Assembly: GCA_018524725.1 (NCBI GenBank)
Contig: JAEUWP010000221.1
Span: 1-64,000 of the forward strand
DNA: 64,000 bases
Direction: 5' to 3'
Source: Podaxis mareebaensis
Lineage: Eukaryota > Basidiomycota > Agaricomycetes > Agaricales > Agaricaceae
Part shown: positions 11,447 to 23,559 of the stretch, piece after piece
Layout: the number at the start of each line of letters is the position of its first letter
Numbering within the stretch: position 1 is the stretch's first letter
Program-made: the position numbers and the translations under genes
The notes under the pieces: generated by a model
Told to the model about the DNA's origin: nothing
The model's database searches: none
What the model saw: the letters and a program-made list of their open reading frames with translations, nothing else

Positions 11447-11977
11447 ATTCCGGCGAATGCACCACTGTGGGTGGGAAGAGTTTGTCTGTCGTGCGGGAGA
11501 GGTCCTGTACTTGAAGGTGTGAGGGTATGAAAAAGGTCGACAAAGTCAGCTTACTGGGATGGGATCCCCTTCTGGGCCTTCTATGGATGGAATACGAACG
11601 TCATTCATCACAGTAGTGGCCATGGTAACAAGCTGGGAGGTGTCTCAAGGCCTACTGATTGCTGTTTACTGACAGAAGCTCGAACCGGCCATATCCGGGT
11701 GGTTAGGCAGGCCAGTGGACATGATAGGGGTCCAGGGTTCAATAACCCTCAGCAATTTCCCGCATGAGCGACAAAACACCTCTTTCAAGCCGCCATACCA
11801 CATCACTGACTAATAGAGCTTGCAACATATATCCGATACCGGCAAACTATCCGAGGCGAACTCCTAGGGGGATACAGAATAAAACAATCGAAGGATTGCA
11901 ACCCATGATACATATGGTTATCTATGGCAAGCACTTGTATTATGTACGTACGGGAAATCGTACACCCCTGTCTATGA
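11447..11977. other. Intergenic, kinase relic to OYE
   Basis: No gene was recognised. A short perfect hairpin (AGGGT ... ACCCT around 11732-11749) was inspected as a possible tRNA arm and rejected. Confidence 0.5.
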
Positions 11978-13436
11978 TCACAGCTTCTCCTTTGTTTGTT
12001 CACCGTGTCCAAGCGCCTTCTTCCCTCGTCCCCGGAATCCCCAACCAATCTGTTTCGCGACATTGATCTCGACACCAAGCTCTTCAGCCATAGTCCACAC
12101 AACTCCAGGATTCTTCTGGAATTGTCGTCCGACAAATATGACGTCCGCCTGGCCCCGGTCTAGTACGCGTTGGGCGATGGGACCATTGCCCAATCCACCA
12201 ACAGCGCTGACGAGAAGCTTTTCTCCAACAGCTTTCTTAACGGCAGCAGCAAATTTGGCTTGGTAGGCTTCGCCTGGGATTAAGCGTTGGCGTGGGTCAA
12301 TGCCTCCGGAGGAGACGTCTAACAGGTCGACTCCGTGGTCTGCGAGTATTGGGGCAAGGCGAACTGTATCCTCGACCCTCCATTGTGGCTCGTCGGGTGC
12401 GACTTCTTCTAACCATTCCGTGGCAGATACTCTGTCGCGACGTCACTAGTCAGTCTCTGGGGTAATAAATTTGGATATACGGACACTTACCGGACGAACA
12501 AAGGCATCGATTCTGGGATGACACTCCTTACCGCATCCACGACTTCCAGCAACAACCGAATCCGATTCTCGAAACTTCCTCCATATTCATCCGTCCTCAC
12601 GTTACTATTGGGACTCAAGAACGAGGACAACAAGTACCCATGCGCCGAATGGATTTCAATAACGTCAAATCCAGCCTTCACCGCTCTGACGGCTGCATCC
12701 TTGAAGGCCTGTACGACCTTCTTAATACCTTCCCTGGTCAGCTCCTTCGGTTGAGGAAAGTCCTTGTGGAAAGGTTTTGTGCTGGGTCCCCATACGTCGT
12801 CGGGCCATCCGCGCTCGCGTGGGTTTGCAGAGACTGTAGGTGGGCCTGAAATCCAGGGGGCAAATGTGGATGCCTTGCGACCTGCGTGGGTGAGTTGAAC
12901 TGCGATTTTCTGGGATTGGGAGTGTGCGAATTCGACTAGTTTGGAGAGTGGTTCAATGTGCGCGTCAGACCAGAGACCCACGTCTTCTGGGCTGATACGG
13001 CCTTCGGGGAGAACAGCGGCCGCTTCGATAAAGGAAAGACCTGGACCGCGAGAGATGATTCCGCCAACTGAAAATAAATGATGGGTATGAGGTAGGAAGA
13101 GGATGAGAGGAAAGAGGGAACGTACGGTGAGCCATATGCCATGGTGTCACGATCCCGTTTTCAGAGGAATACTGGCACAAAGGGGATAGCTGTAATGAAA
13201 CCAAGGTCGTCAGTTTCTCCTGTTATAACAATGATTAGGGAATACTCAACGAAGATACGGTTGTGGAACTCGAGGCCACGAATCTTGATGGGCTGAAAGA
13301 GCGTCGGTATAGGTTTACCGCTGGGTTGGGGGTTGACTGCACTTCCAGCGACGGGCGTTTGGTGGGGTGTGAAGAACGGAACACCAGGGGCGGGATCATT
13401 GAATTCACGGGCCTGCGTCATCTCTGAATGCGGCAT
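11978..13436 (-). CDS. NADH:flavin oxidoreductase / Old Yellow Enzyme, YqjM-like class
   Basis: The start is MPHSEMTQAREF at 13436, with TATATAAA about 110 bp upstream. Four exons are joined at HNRIF|LSPLCQYSS, WHMAH|LGGII and PLFVR|VSATEW, giving about 420 residues. Family marks seen: LCQYSSENGIVTPWHMAH (the cysteine region of YqjM-type enzymes), GLWSDAHIEPL, QLTHAGRKA, the catalytic IHSAHGYLLSSFLSP, RTDEYGGSFENR, and near the C-terminus the FMN phosphate region VGRQFQKNP. Known: these FMN enzymes reduce activated C=C bonds with NAD(P)H; the physiological substrate is rarely known. No targeting signal was seen. A truncated copy of its 3' end lies at 5414-5640. Confidence 0.92.
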
Positions 13437-13545
13437 AGCAGCTGAGATGGGAGAGAAGATGAGATGGGTAGGTGTTGAGCGTGAAAGAGGACGTTATCGG
13501 CAGCTCTTGAAGAAATACCCAGTTCTCGTCCCGAACCCGATCCCG

Positions 13546-13553
13546 TTTATATA
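13546..13553 (-). promoter_or_regulatory. TATA box of the OYE gene
   Basis: TATATAAA on the minus strand lies 110 bp upstream of the OYE start codon. It is the only good TATA match in the 150 bp upstream. Confidence 0.45.
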
Positions 13554-13559
13554 CTCGAG

Positions 13560-16500
13560 CATGATATCGTTATCCTTATCCAGCGGCTAGCCATACTTCC
13601 TTCGCGTTACAAATCCACCGATAATTGGATGACAAATGCCACTGCCGGAATATCTTGAGTCTGAGACGTGTGAATAAGCAGTTTAAAAAAAGTCCAGGAG
13701 GATTCTAACGGATTCTATGGACATTTCGGCACTGTAGATTTATCAGCAGGTGCATCGTTTTGCGGTGATGCCAGCGCAAGAAATTTTGAGGAATGATGAG
13801 GTCAAAACGGGCGAAAGGTATCGGAACCGGGTTATCCTCTAGCCGGTTGAAAGGTACCGTAATTCGACAACGATGGAAGCTCAACTTATTGCCTACGACG
13901 CAGTCCGATGAGTTCAGAAACACACCTGCCCTGGGTTCTCACTTGCACGGAATTCAAGGTCCAACATCGCAGATACATAAACCTATGATAATTGAGTTGG
14001 TGAAGAGCGGCGGCTACTAGGGCTAGGCTATTGGGAAAACAACAACTCGTCGCGAACGCCGATGGTGATCCCACGAAGGCCGTATTGTTCTCTGACTTGT
14101 GGGATAAAGTTCAATGTTGCGATCCTCGGATTCAAGGCGCTCATGTGTGTTTTTTTTTCTGCAGATCCAACAGAGTCGGAGAAGCCTATCGTTCCGCCCA
14201 CAACATGCTTGCTTTATGGCTTGTCGCACTCAGAGTAGTTCGTCCTAGTACGAGGATGAGGCCTCAGCGAATGACACCTGAGGGGCTGTCGTCATGGGGT
14301 TGATCGTAGGATTGCAAGCCGTTATTCTCCTCCGCAGAATGATTGATGCCCTCTGACGGGGTGTAGGAAGCTTGGCAGCACCGTCCGGCTGGAAAGGGAA
14401 GGATCGAAGGGGTTGGAACCGACGAGTAGTAATTATATTGTGATTAAGGACGATGTGCGCTTCTGGACGTTTCGAGCATCTGAGAGGTACGTATGAATAG
14501 CGGAACGGTGATTCGGGCCCAGTCGGACGAAACACATTCAAACGATAAGTTCGCGAGACCAGTTAATCACGTACGAATGACCCCGGTTAAGTATGGTGGT
14601 GAGTCGTCGACTGGTGTGACTTATTTTCAATTCCCTCGCAGTCTAGCATGTAGTAAGTACATAGAACTTCGTTTCCGAGATCTGCTCAGGCGAGGCGACG
14701 ATGGTTTTGGTGTTTCTTCTTCATGCGACTCCATCAACCATGCCATCCACCCAACTTCACGATGCAACGCCCGCCCGCAACCTTCTTCAGGTCTACAGAA
14801 ATCCCGATATTCCAGAGATGAGAACATATCACTTCTAGACCCCCGATCCCTCGGGAGCTGCGCAGTTCGCAAGTAACGCCCACCTTTTCTTTGGTTTGTT
14901 TGTCGACATCTTCTCAGTCCTGTGTCCCAGGGCGCTGCCGCGGTTTTCGCTCGTTTGTATAGTTCATCACCCCATTCCTTTCCTGTGGCATTCCTCTTGC
15001 AAGATATATTCAACAGGACAAGAGATGAATGGGATATAGATGGGAGATCATGCCTCAGCTAAACTGCAGCATGCACTTCGAAGGGGTTGATATTCTGAGA
15101 CCCAGTATTTTGGTGCATGCGTTTGTAGGTATTTATCTCGACTGCCGGATAATGTGCCAGTGCCTGGTCACAGATCTCTGTGTTTGAACAGAGTCCAGGA
15201 AGGATCATTGTGCTGCTGTAAGGCGGACGGCTTCTCCCGGGGCTCAATCAGCAGCGAGCGACTCCAAAGGTTGATCACACTCCGCACTCATCCATAACCC
15301 TTCCATCCAGCGCGAATCCCGTGCCATCTTAACAGAAAGCCTCACTTCTCGTCGCCTATAATCATACGATCCTCTGAAATGGGCGCCGGTTCATGTGACA
15401 GCGTATGTGAAGATCGGCAGCATCGCCTGTGTCTAGAGGGCATTGGCACTGACGTGTACTTACAATCAATGTCTGGAGTTCGAGGAGTGTGTATACTTCT
15501 GGATGTGGCGCGGTTGATATGCTTGTGGATTAACGTTATGAACGTGCTCAAGCGCTTCTGACGCCAAAACCAAGCAGCTACACACGAATACCTTTTCTAC
15601 GGACGAAGCCCGCCACCTGTATCATCTACCTGAACTTCTCAATACAACGTCCACCTGTGGCTACTCTCAAGCCTGCCACGTACACATAATGAAAACACAG
15701 CGCTTGCAACTTCTCGATCTTCTGGGCACGCAATCCCTGAGCGTTACCCGGGGCTGGGTGGCGTTTATTCCTGGATGATCGAACACTCAATGTGGCCTTC
15801 GTGTTATAGCTCACTGTGTCCTTCCTTATCTTTACCTCGCTATGAATGTTGCCGGCTTTTACAGCTTGTTTCTTTCACGCGTCTTTCTCCCGTGAAGACG
15901 CGGATTACAACGAGGCATACTACACCCCAGCGGCACGGTTTGGACAGTCTACATCGACAAAGAGAGCACACGCTGGCGCTGAACTACGGCAATTCGAAAC
16001 ACCCGGAATAAGCCTTCACTGATTCATCATCTGCGCCACGAACGACACAACCCCTCACCCCTATCACCCCCATCATACGCCATGCTACTGGCTACAGCTT
16101 CGGAAACCTTAAGGGCTAGGGCAGGTGGCAATTTAGGCTTCATGACACTCCCAGACGACTCTGAGCGGCACTTACTACATCTTTGCCTGTTGTAAGCAAG
16201 CATTTGCTTCTGGCGCTCATCGCTTGCCACGATCTCAAACACTTCTTTGAGGGGCGTTTTTCTTTGATCCGCTCACCATCTTTGATTCGATGTGCTGCAC
16301 CGAGACTTCCTCTGACAGGTCTGGCCCCTGCCGTTCAAGAACCTCGCTTGACCCATTCAATGTACTTATCTGTCACCTGTAAAGCCGCGGGTGAGGCCAC
16401 CACTAGGTATGCCATGGACTCACCTTTGTGGTTTCGTGCAGGCCAACGTGGGACATTATGACCTTTTTTCAAGAGATTGATCAACCTGTGATTTTCTCTG

Positions 16501-17414
16501 ACGGTGGAAAGATGCAGTTGTTCCAATTACATGAACTCCCTCCGCACCTCGCGCTTTGTCTGAGTTGAGGCAGTGGTCACCGAGACAGGTATCGGCGTTT
16601 TTGCCAAGTATTTCACCTCCCAACAAATCTCCTCTCACCCCTTGTAAATTGTGTTACGTGCTGTCCATAGAGTCATGAAATTTTTTACACTTTCGATGGC
16701 TCCTTCAGCTCACATCCTTCCGTACACCACTTACCGTCGACTAGAGGCGCCATTTCGAAAGAGCTTGCTACAGACCCTATCGTTGATCGTACTCAGCATA
16801 TATCCCTTCGTATATCTCGATGCATTTGTGTTTTGGCCGTTAGTCAATCCTCAGATGACATGCAGGCTGGCGCTGTTTGGCTTCTACACGGACAGGGCTC
16901 ATATGATTTTGACGGAGCATTGTGAATGTAGAGGGCATTGAGGCCCGTGTTTCACGATTCATTCTGATATCCCTTTTAAGATTGGATGCAGTGCAGACAC
17001 ATATAGTAAGTGATGACGCCGGAGCTAAGGACGCTGATTCTAGCATAGAAGGTACTAAACCGCACAAGAGGAATCAGAAGCTTACTTCTATTGTAGTGGA
17101 GTGGATCAATTGATGCATTGCTTGTTCTTATGCAACTGATAGTCAATAGACTATTCTACCCACTTGCCTCATGCACGCCCTTTTTCCTGGGTCCCGGGTT
17201 CCATCCCTTGATCATCAACTAGTCCTAGACGACACACAGGGGGAAAGAACAGTACATAACTGTCCTATTCTTGGTCGCTCATCAGAACAGATTTACTACG
17301 TTCTTGTTGCATGGTGACCTTGTCTGCACGCTACATCAATAGATACTGTGCAAGATTGCAATTTAAGCTGGAGCGGTGGATAGTGGACCTCTATCCGCCC
17401 CGCACCAACCTATA
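13560..17414. other. Gene-poor spacer, nothing recognised
   Basis: The 3.9 kb has only short open frames (the longest about 130 codons), none with recognisable motifs or a plausible spliced model. No terminal repeats, long direct repeats or tRNA were seen by eye. It may be decayed transposon sequence or hold non-coding RNA. Confidence 0.4.
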
Positions 17415-18652
17415 ATGGCTGATAGCGCTCCAACTCAAAGTGAGATATTCTTTGCTGAAGCTCTCGACCTTATAGGCTTGACAACCGTCTCCGGTGCCCT
17501 ATATGGCATCATATTTGGCCTTTACTGCCTCTGCGCCCGGTCACTCTACCTTCAACTGAAGGTCCCTCACCAGAAAAAACAGTCCATGTTTACACTTGCC
17601 TATGCTTCCCTAGTGGTGATATCTGGGTTATTTATCCTCGCAGCAAATACCCGGAAGATCCAGTTGGCCTATGTCAATCACGCTGACTTTCCTGGAGGGC
17701 CGCTTAACTATGAAGCGGTATTTGGGCACCAGTCACTTGCTCTCGCAGGCATTGTCTTTGCGGTCGTTGTTGACCTTTTGACAATGGGGATACAGGTGGG
17801 GTTTTGTTGAATCTTTTGTGGTTGATGTTCACTGATCTTACGACAATATAGATCTGGCGTTTATGGGTTGTTTGGACGGCAACGCCATATGCCATTACCG
17901 TCTCTATTTTGCCGGCGTTGCTCTTTCTGGCGTTTACAGGTACATTATTGGGTCTTTGCAATCATCCACCAGTCTTAGCATTAACCAACAATTTATCTAG
18001 TGTTGGATATTTTAATCGCTGTCTGGACACACCTAGAGGCCTCATCCGATCCAAGAATCGTCGCGGTGTACATTGCGATTATTGCACTTCAAACAGCAGT
18101 TACAATAATAGTTACTATGTTGATAATTGTACGTCTGATGCTAGTGCGCAGGCGTCACATCAAGGTAATGGGTGAGTAGTGCTCAATAATACCCTAAAAC
18201 CAGTGCATGATTTCAATTCCCATATCATTCCAGGGGCGTCAGACATTAGTAAACAGTATATGGGTATTGTTGCAATGCTCGTTGAATCTTATTCCTTGGA
18301 ATCAGCATCATCCATCGCGACTTTGGTTTCACTCGTTATCCGGAGTCCCTTTGGTCCATTCTTCCTACAGTGTGATATCCATATCAAAGTAAGTTCATCA
18401 AATAGTGTCTTTCCTATTATAGCTCATGCATATAAATGTGTCTTACCTTTCAAGGTTATTGCCTATCTTCTTGTTGTCTATCGGGTCTCCACAGGAAGGG
18501 CATGGAACAAGCAGACAGAAGAGAAGATTAGCACTTTGCAGTGGAACAATGGTGCTCAGTCTGCCACTGGTGTCACCACCACTCGAACTTCCCAGATACC
18601 AGGCACCAATATAGTGGTAGACCCCTTGCCAGCGTCTCATTCAGTGGCTTAA
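17415..18652 (+). CDS. Multipass membrane protein of an Agaricomycete-type family
   Basis: The start MADSAPTQSEIFF is preferred over an in-frame ATG 39 bp upstream because of its better context. Five exons join as MGIQ|IWRLW, FTG|VLDILI, RRHIK|GASDIS and DIHIK|VIAYLL. About seven hydrophobic segments follow a short N-terminus, among them VSGALYGIIFGLYCLC, FTLAYASLVVISGLFILAA, LALAGIVFAVVVDLL, YAITVSILPALLFLAF and AVTIIVTMLIIVRLMLV, then the basic loop RRRHIK. A Ser/Thr-rich hydrophilic tail ends the protein, at about 330 residues. The layout (7 TM, cytosolic polar tail) resembles uncharacterised membrane proteins abundant in mushroom-forming fungi. No function can be assigned. Confidence 0.75.
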
Positions 18653-19210
18653 TAGTTGTATTATCCTCTTGAATCTTTGCGTGTGAATTGTTCAATAGTG
18701 TAAATTCTTGTATATACCAGTTTGGCATTTGCAGACGTGCTTTTGGATGTTTTTGTTATCTGCAAACGTAGGGTACTGTTATGCCAACACGGAGCATGGG
18801 GAACTCGATTCCTCATTATAAGATAAATAAGTTCGCGAGGCGCGAAATTGATTAGATTATACACCAGCAAACAATACCCTATTCTCAAGCCAGACAATGC
18901 TGAAAATGTCCTCCATCCTTCTCTTTCATTCTTCAGGTTTGAATCAATCTCCGCACTTACAGAGAGTTCTAATTTTTATTCTGTGACAATTGACCTCATA
19001 ATGTAAGTTCCATCTGACTCAACCTATGAAAATGAAGTATAAGGAATACACACTAAACATTAACAGTAGCCATGTGGACGGGACAGAGTTAGGCTGTGTA
19101 TGTAGAAGCAATGAAAGAGCAAGGCAAGAACTAGACTACAGCACTGCAAGGCAGGTGAGAAAAATCACGATAACGGATGCACACATCAATAGGATACTGC
19201 AATATACCGA
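18653..19210. other. Intergenic between convergent genes
   Basis: This is the 3' flank of the membrane-protein gene and of condensin subunit 3. No further gene was seen. Confidence 0.5.
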
Positions 19211-22200
19211 TCAAGCCTCAACCAACAATCCGCTCACTTCCTCCTCCTCCTCTGCCTCCGAGTCAGGTTCCAGTATCGAGTCATCCTCCAGGGAGCTTAA
19301 TGATGACGGCGTACTAGGTGCTGGCGCAAGTGGCTCAAGGAGTTGGCTGATGTCTCTGTCCAGGGCCTCCTCTTCCTCTTTATCCTCCTTCCCCTTTCGA
19401 GATTTGCTAGCACGGGCGAGATCAAACGACGTAATGACAGGGCAGAGTAGATAATACTCACATTCTCGAGGAAGAGGTCTTCTTATTCTTAGGAGTCTCT
19501 TCGTGAGCTTCATCCTCGCTATCAGTGATGACGATAGGTTGAATGGGTATCTTTCCGGTCCTATTAATTACTGCTGAGGCTTCACGTTTGTGGTATATAA
19601 AAACAGGCAAGACATACGCGGCACGTTTAGGCATTACTCTCGTCTTAACAGCAGGTTGAGGGGTGCCCTGTTCTTCCTTCTCAGACTCACTGTCCGAACC
19701 CGAGACACGTCTCCTGGGGCCAAGTCAGCTTCATTGCCTGTGCGACTTCAAGTACAACCTACTTTTTAGCTCTCGGCTTGCCACGACCACTGTCATGCGA
19801 AGGAGTCTCGCCGTCAGTTGTTGTACTGGCGACGCTTACAGACCGTCTGATCAATCCCGCCAGCGTACTAAGATTAAGCCACTTGGAAAGTGGAGAGCAA
19901 CAAGATACGACGAACCTCTTCCTTCCCCGCCTCTTCGGCTCTGGATCAATGAGCTCGCCATCATCCTCAGGGATGATATCATCCAAAAACTCGAAAAGGT
20001 CTTGTAGTTCCTCGAGCTTCCTTAGTTCTTCTTCCTCAAGTTCAAGCTGCTTCTCGAATTTCTTGGAAATCAACGAGTCAAACTTGGCCAATGCATTGCG
20101 ACTGGTGGCGTCTTTCAATGGACGACGCTAGTGAAATTCGGAATAAGGAGGAGAAGGAAAAAGTACGAGGGGGAACTCACCATTTTCACGGTATCTATGT
20201 ACAGTTTTAGCCGCCGGATGAGCTCGTCGTCAACAGTATCTGGGATATACAACTTGGAGAACATTTGGCAAAGGATCTTCTTATCATCCTCTATGGAATT
20301 GTTAGCTGTGCCGTTGCCTATAATCAGATGAGTACCGACTGTCAAAGTCATGATTTGGCTTCAAGAACTCCTTCAAGATTTCCATAGCGAGCTTGATATG
20401 GAGAGACTCGTTCTCCTGGATATCCTTCTCGTTCGAAAGGCCGTTGGCGGAACTAGAAAATAACATAAAATTTATTAGATCCTTCGAGAACGTGGATGAA
20501 GGACGTACACAGCACTGCTCAGCCGGTTGGGATCGGTCAAGTCGACGAACATGTTGGCAACCTGCGAGGCTGTTGCCATCTCTTCATCATCTTCCAAATC
20601 CGCCCGCGTCTTCTTCACCTCTGAAAATACGCGGAGGAAGATCTAAGAATAACTCAGCTTCGGGAATAGGTCATGGTAATGGGAGCATATTTACGCCCAT
20701 AATATTCTTCTGGTTCGCGACAGAGGAGTAGCTGTACACCGGGAAGAAGCAAGTCAAGCATTGCCGCAGTTCTTGATTGTTTGACGTTGCAGGTGAGAGA
20801 AAAGCTAGCATCAAGTTCGCCACGGACTAGGAAGTTGAAGTTAGACGAGTGCGCAACATTTGAACACGAAGGCACCTTACATTGATGTCGCGTGCAATCC
20901 CAGCAAGAATGAGCTTGGACATGCCGAGACATATTGTTGCGAGAACCTTGGGATCCTTTTCTTCGCGTAGTCTTGTGATAAGGAAGTCGTCCGTAATTTC
21001 TGTGACCTAAATACAACATTAACAATCGGACAGTTCGAAGAGCAACCCTCTACACCGACCTTCTGGGGAACTGATCTCGCAAAAGCTAGGTCGTGCACCA
21101 TCAACATGTCAAAAATGATCTTGTATAAGCTCGGCTTCATCTTGTCAGGAGAGCTGAGGATTTGGCTCCTAAAGAAGTCAACGGAATTCAATGCTCGTTT
21201 CTAAAAGACAGAATAAGGTTCATGGAACAACTCAGGTGACGGTTCCATACCCGAGCAATTGAACAGCAGAGTCCTAGGCTGATAAATGCTTTCTCGCGAA
21301 TATGGGCGTCCTTGATATGTATTGAGGGTATAATCAAATCGCGCATTAGCCCCTCGAGGGTGGAATTTTCTTCGAATGTCTTAGAACGATTGTTAGACAA
21401 GGTCAAAGGTCATGAAATTCAAGACGTACACTGTTTACTCGCTCCAACATAGCATTCGAAAGCACCAAACAACGGGAATCAACCTCCAGTGCCCGTTTCT
21501 TCTCAGCTTCTGTTTTCTCTTGCGGAGGCGGACGTGGTTTGGGTGTGGCGACGGGTGTCTCAGCGAAACTCGCATTGGGATCACCCTAGATAGGTAGAGT
21601 AGTCAGTAAATGGTTTGATACGTAGCAATACGGACTTTTACCACTGGTTCCTCGGGTTCATCCGTGAACGGATCTCTCAAGTCAGAGATGATTTCAACGA
21701 CAATTCGTATGAGGTCCTTCTCATCCGCGGCAAGCTTTCTCAAAACATCAAGGCAAAGCCCAACCAACGCCTCAGGAAGGGTCTCCTTGGAGGACATTTC
21801 ACCTAATAGTCAGGTAAGTCTGATAAGCAAAGGATAGGGAACCACCCACTCACGAATAAGGGGGAACATCACCCGCCTGCCGATTTCATCACTGTAGTCC
21901 AGATTGACAGCCATCTTGAGCATTTCCGCAAGTATGGCCTCCTTCTCGCAGAGTTCATCCTCCTTTTCCTGGAGCTCCGCTTCATCAAATTCCCGCACGA
22001 GCTTGTCATCAATGAAGTTCTGATAAGTATCCGTGAGAGTGTTCCAGGAGGACTTGATGGTGGTCGCAAGAAAGGACACAGTTGGGAGAGCTTCCTCGAG
22101 TCGTTTCTCATCCTTTACAGAGACACAATGATCAACGAATACACGGGCGAGAAAAGCACGCTCGGGGTCAATCTTCTCCCAATACTTCTCTGTCGAGTGT

Positions 22201-23559
22201 ATGAATATGAAGCGAAAACACAGCGAGACTCTCGACGCTCACCATCAAACTTGATATTATCAAAAATATCCGGACGTGTGGTGAATACACTGAACAAGGC
22301 ATCTACAGCAACGGTGTCCTGCCCGAGGTCGAATAGTTTGAGGAGCGAAAGCACGCCTTCCTCGGTACCTGGGACTTCCTCCCGCTTGACATCTTGGTTT
22401 TCGGCCTTGGCGCCTGAAATGTCGATGACGTCGATCCAAGTCCCAATCAACGACGACGCTGCTGTCCGGACAGATTCTTCGCGATCACCCAACCCATCCT
22501 TTACGACCTGTTCGCGTTGGGAGATGGTGAATGCTCGAGGATGTGTTGGTCCCATGACCTTTATCTCGTCGCCTTGCGTCGTGCTGGGCTCTAGGACAGC
22601 AGAAAGCACCACTTTGCGAATGGTGGTTTCTGTATCACGCATGCGATTGAGAATATGAGGAATCGTGGTTGGGTTGATGGGCAGATTCAGAAGGACCGCG
22701 CGTCGAACGTCGCTTTACAGCACTATAAGTGGCTGTTGGCGGATGCGAGGAAGCGGTAAAACTTACGACGAGGGATCATGAGCCAACGTGTCCAGAAGGA
22801 CATCAACCACAGAGACTTCGTCATTTTCAATATCTTCATCCGTTTCCGCAGCACAGAGTTTAGATAGAGCAACAACTGCTTGCGACCGAACAGGCGCTTC
22901 TTTGTCCCTCACACGCCCTAGCAATGCATCACGGAGAGCGTTGTATATCTCTTCGCTAACACTCTGTCAGCCTGGCTCAAAGTATCGAAAAGAGCACACA
23001 CTCAATTTCACCGAGATGTGATACCATCTCTACCAGAGTTTGAAGTACGCGATAGCGCACATTCTTGTCCTTAGCTTCAATCCCCTTCAGTAGAAACTTT
23101 AAGAGCCGCGCAGTGAAACGAGTGGCAGTTGAGTCTTCATCATCTACGTCAATAGTGCCCTGTCCCGCTTTCTCTTCGGCAGCTTGCATGCAACACGTTA
23201 GCAACAGTATTACAGAAAGAAAGGCAATACTCACCTTTCTCGTTGATGAACCTTGTGTATGCACCAATAAACTTGATCACCCGGTCCGCCGTGGTGATTC
23301 CCTTTTTCAGGGGTAAGACATGCACAAGCATGCGGTTCATCACGTCTTCGAACATCCTTTCTCCAGTTAGCTTGACGCTCCGACCATTATTGATTGTCTC
23401 CCAGAAATCTGCCGCGTCGGAATGGATCTTGTGAAGAGCAACGCAGTTCTTTTGATGGTTTGCGACAGAAACCTGGACCTGGTCAAATATCTTGGGAATT
23501 GTGGAGGAAAGATATTCGAGGTTCATCTGCCTGTCTGGCTGGCGAGTTTTTCCTGGCAT
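19211..23559 (-). CDS. YCG1: Condensin complex subunit 3 (CAP-G / Ycg1 / Cnd3)
   Basis: The start MPGKTRQPDRQMNLEYLS at 23559 is followed by about 18 exons to the stop at 19211. The N-terminal region has TADRVIKFIGAYTRF, a family signature. The middle is a series of helical HEAT-type repeats (for example DRTAVLDVLL- and VRYRVLQTLVEMVSHL-like segments). A late exon has DELIRRLKLYIDTV followed by KDATSRNALAKFDSL and LEELQDLFEFLDDIIPED, which is highly characteristic of fungal condensin-3. The C-terminus is acidic and low-complexity (EEEEEVSGLLVEA). The product should be roughly 1,000-1,100 residues. Known: it is the HEAT subunit that with the kleisin binds DNA and supports mitotic chromosome compaction in the nucleus. 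No frameshift was seen. Confidence 0.93.

Larger units (their letters stand above)
5888..12193. repeat. Tandem duplication A, unit 2 (kinase-hemerythrin remnant-OYE)
   Basis: This is the second unit, in the same gene order as 1-5640. The kinase gene is intact, hemerythrin is reduced to its 3' end at 10094-10240, and OYE is complete and continues to 13436 beyond the duplicated part. A kinase relic at 10398-11446 separates the last two and has no counterpart in unit 1. Confidence 0.75.

Noticed and set aside
11690..11765. Possible tRNA, with GGGTTCAATAACCC resembling a T arm
   Set aside because: The loop has 6 rather than 7 bases, no D or anticodon arm could be folded, and there is no A-box at the right distance.
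22128..22658. 176-codon plus-strand frame
   Set aside because: Antisense to condensin subunit 3 exons that encode recognisable conserved sequence. It has no independent support.
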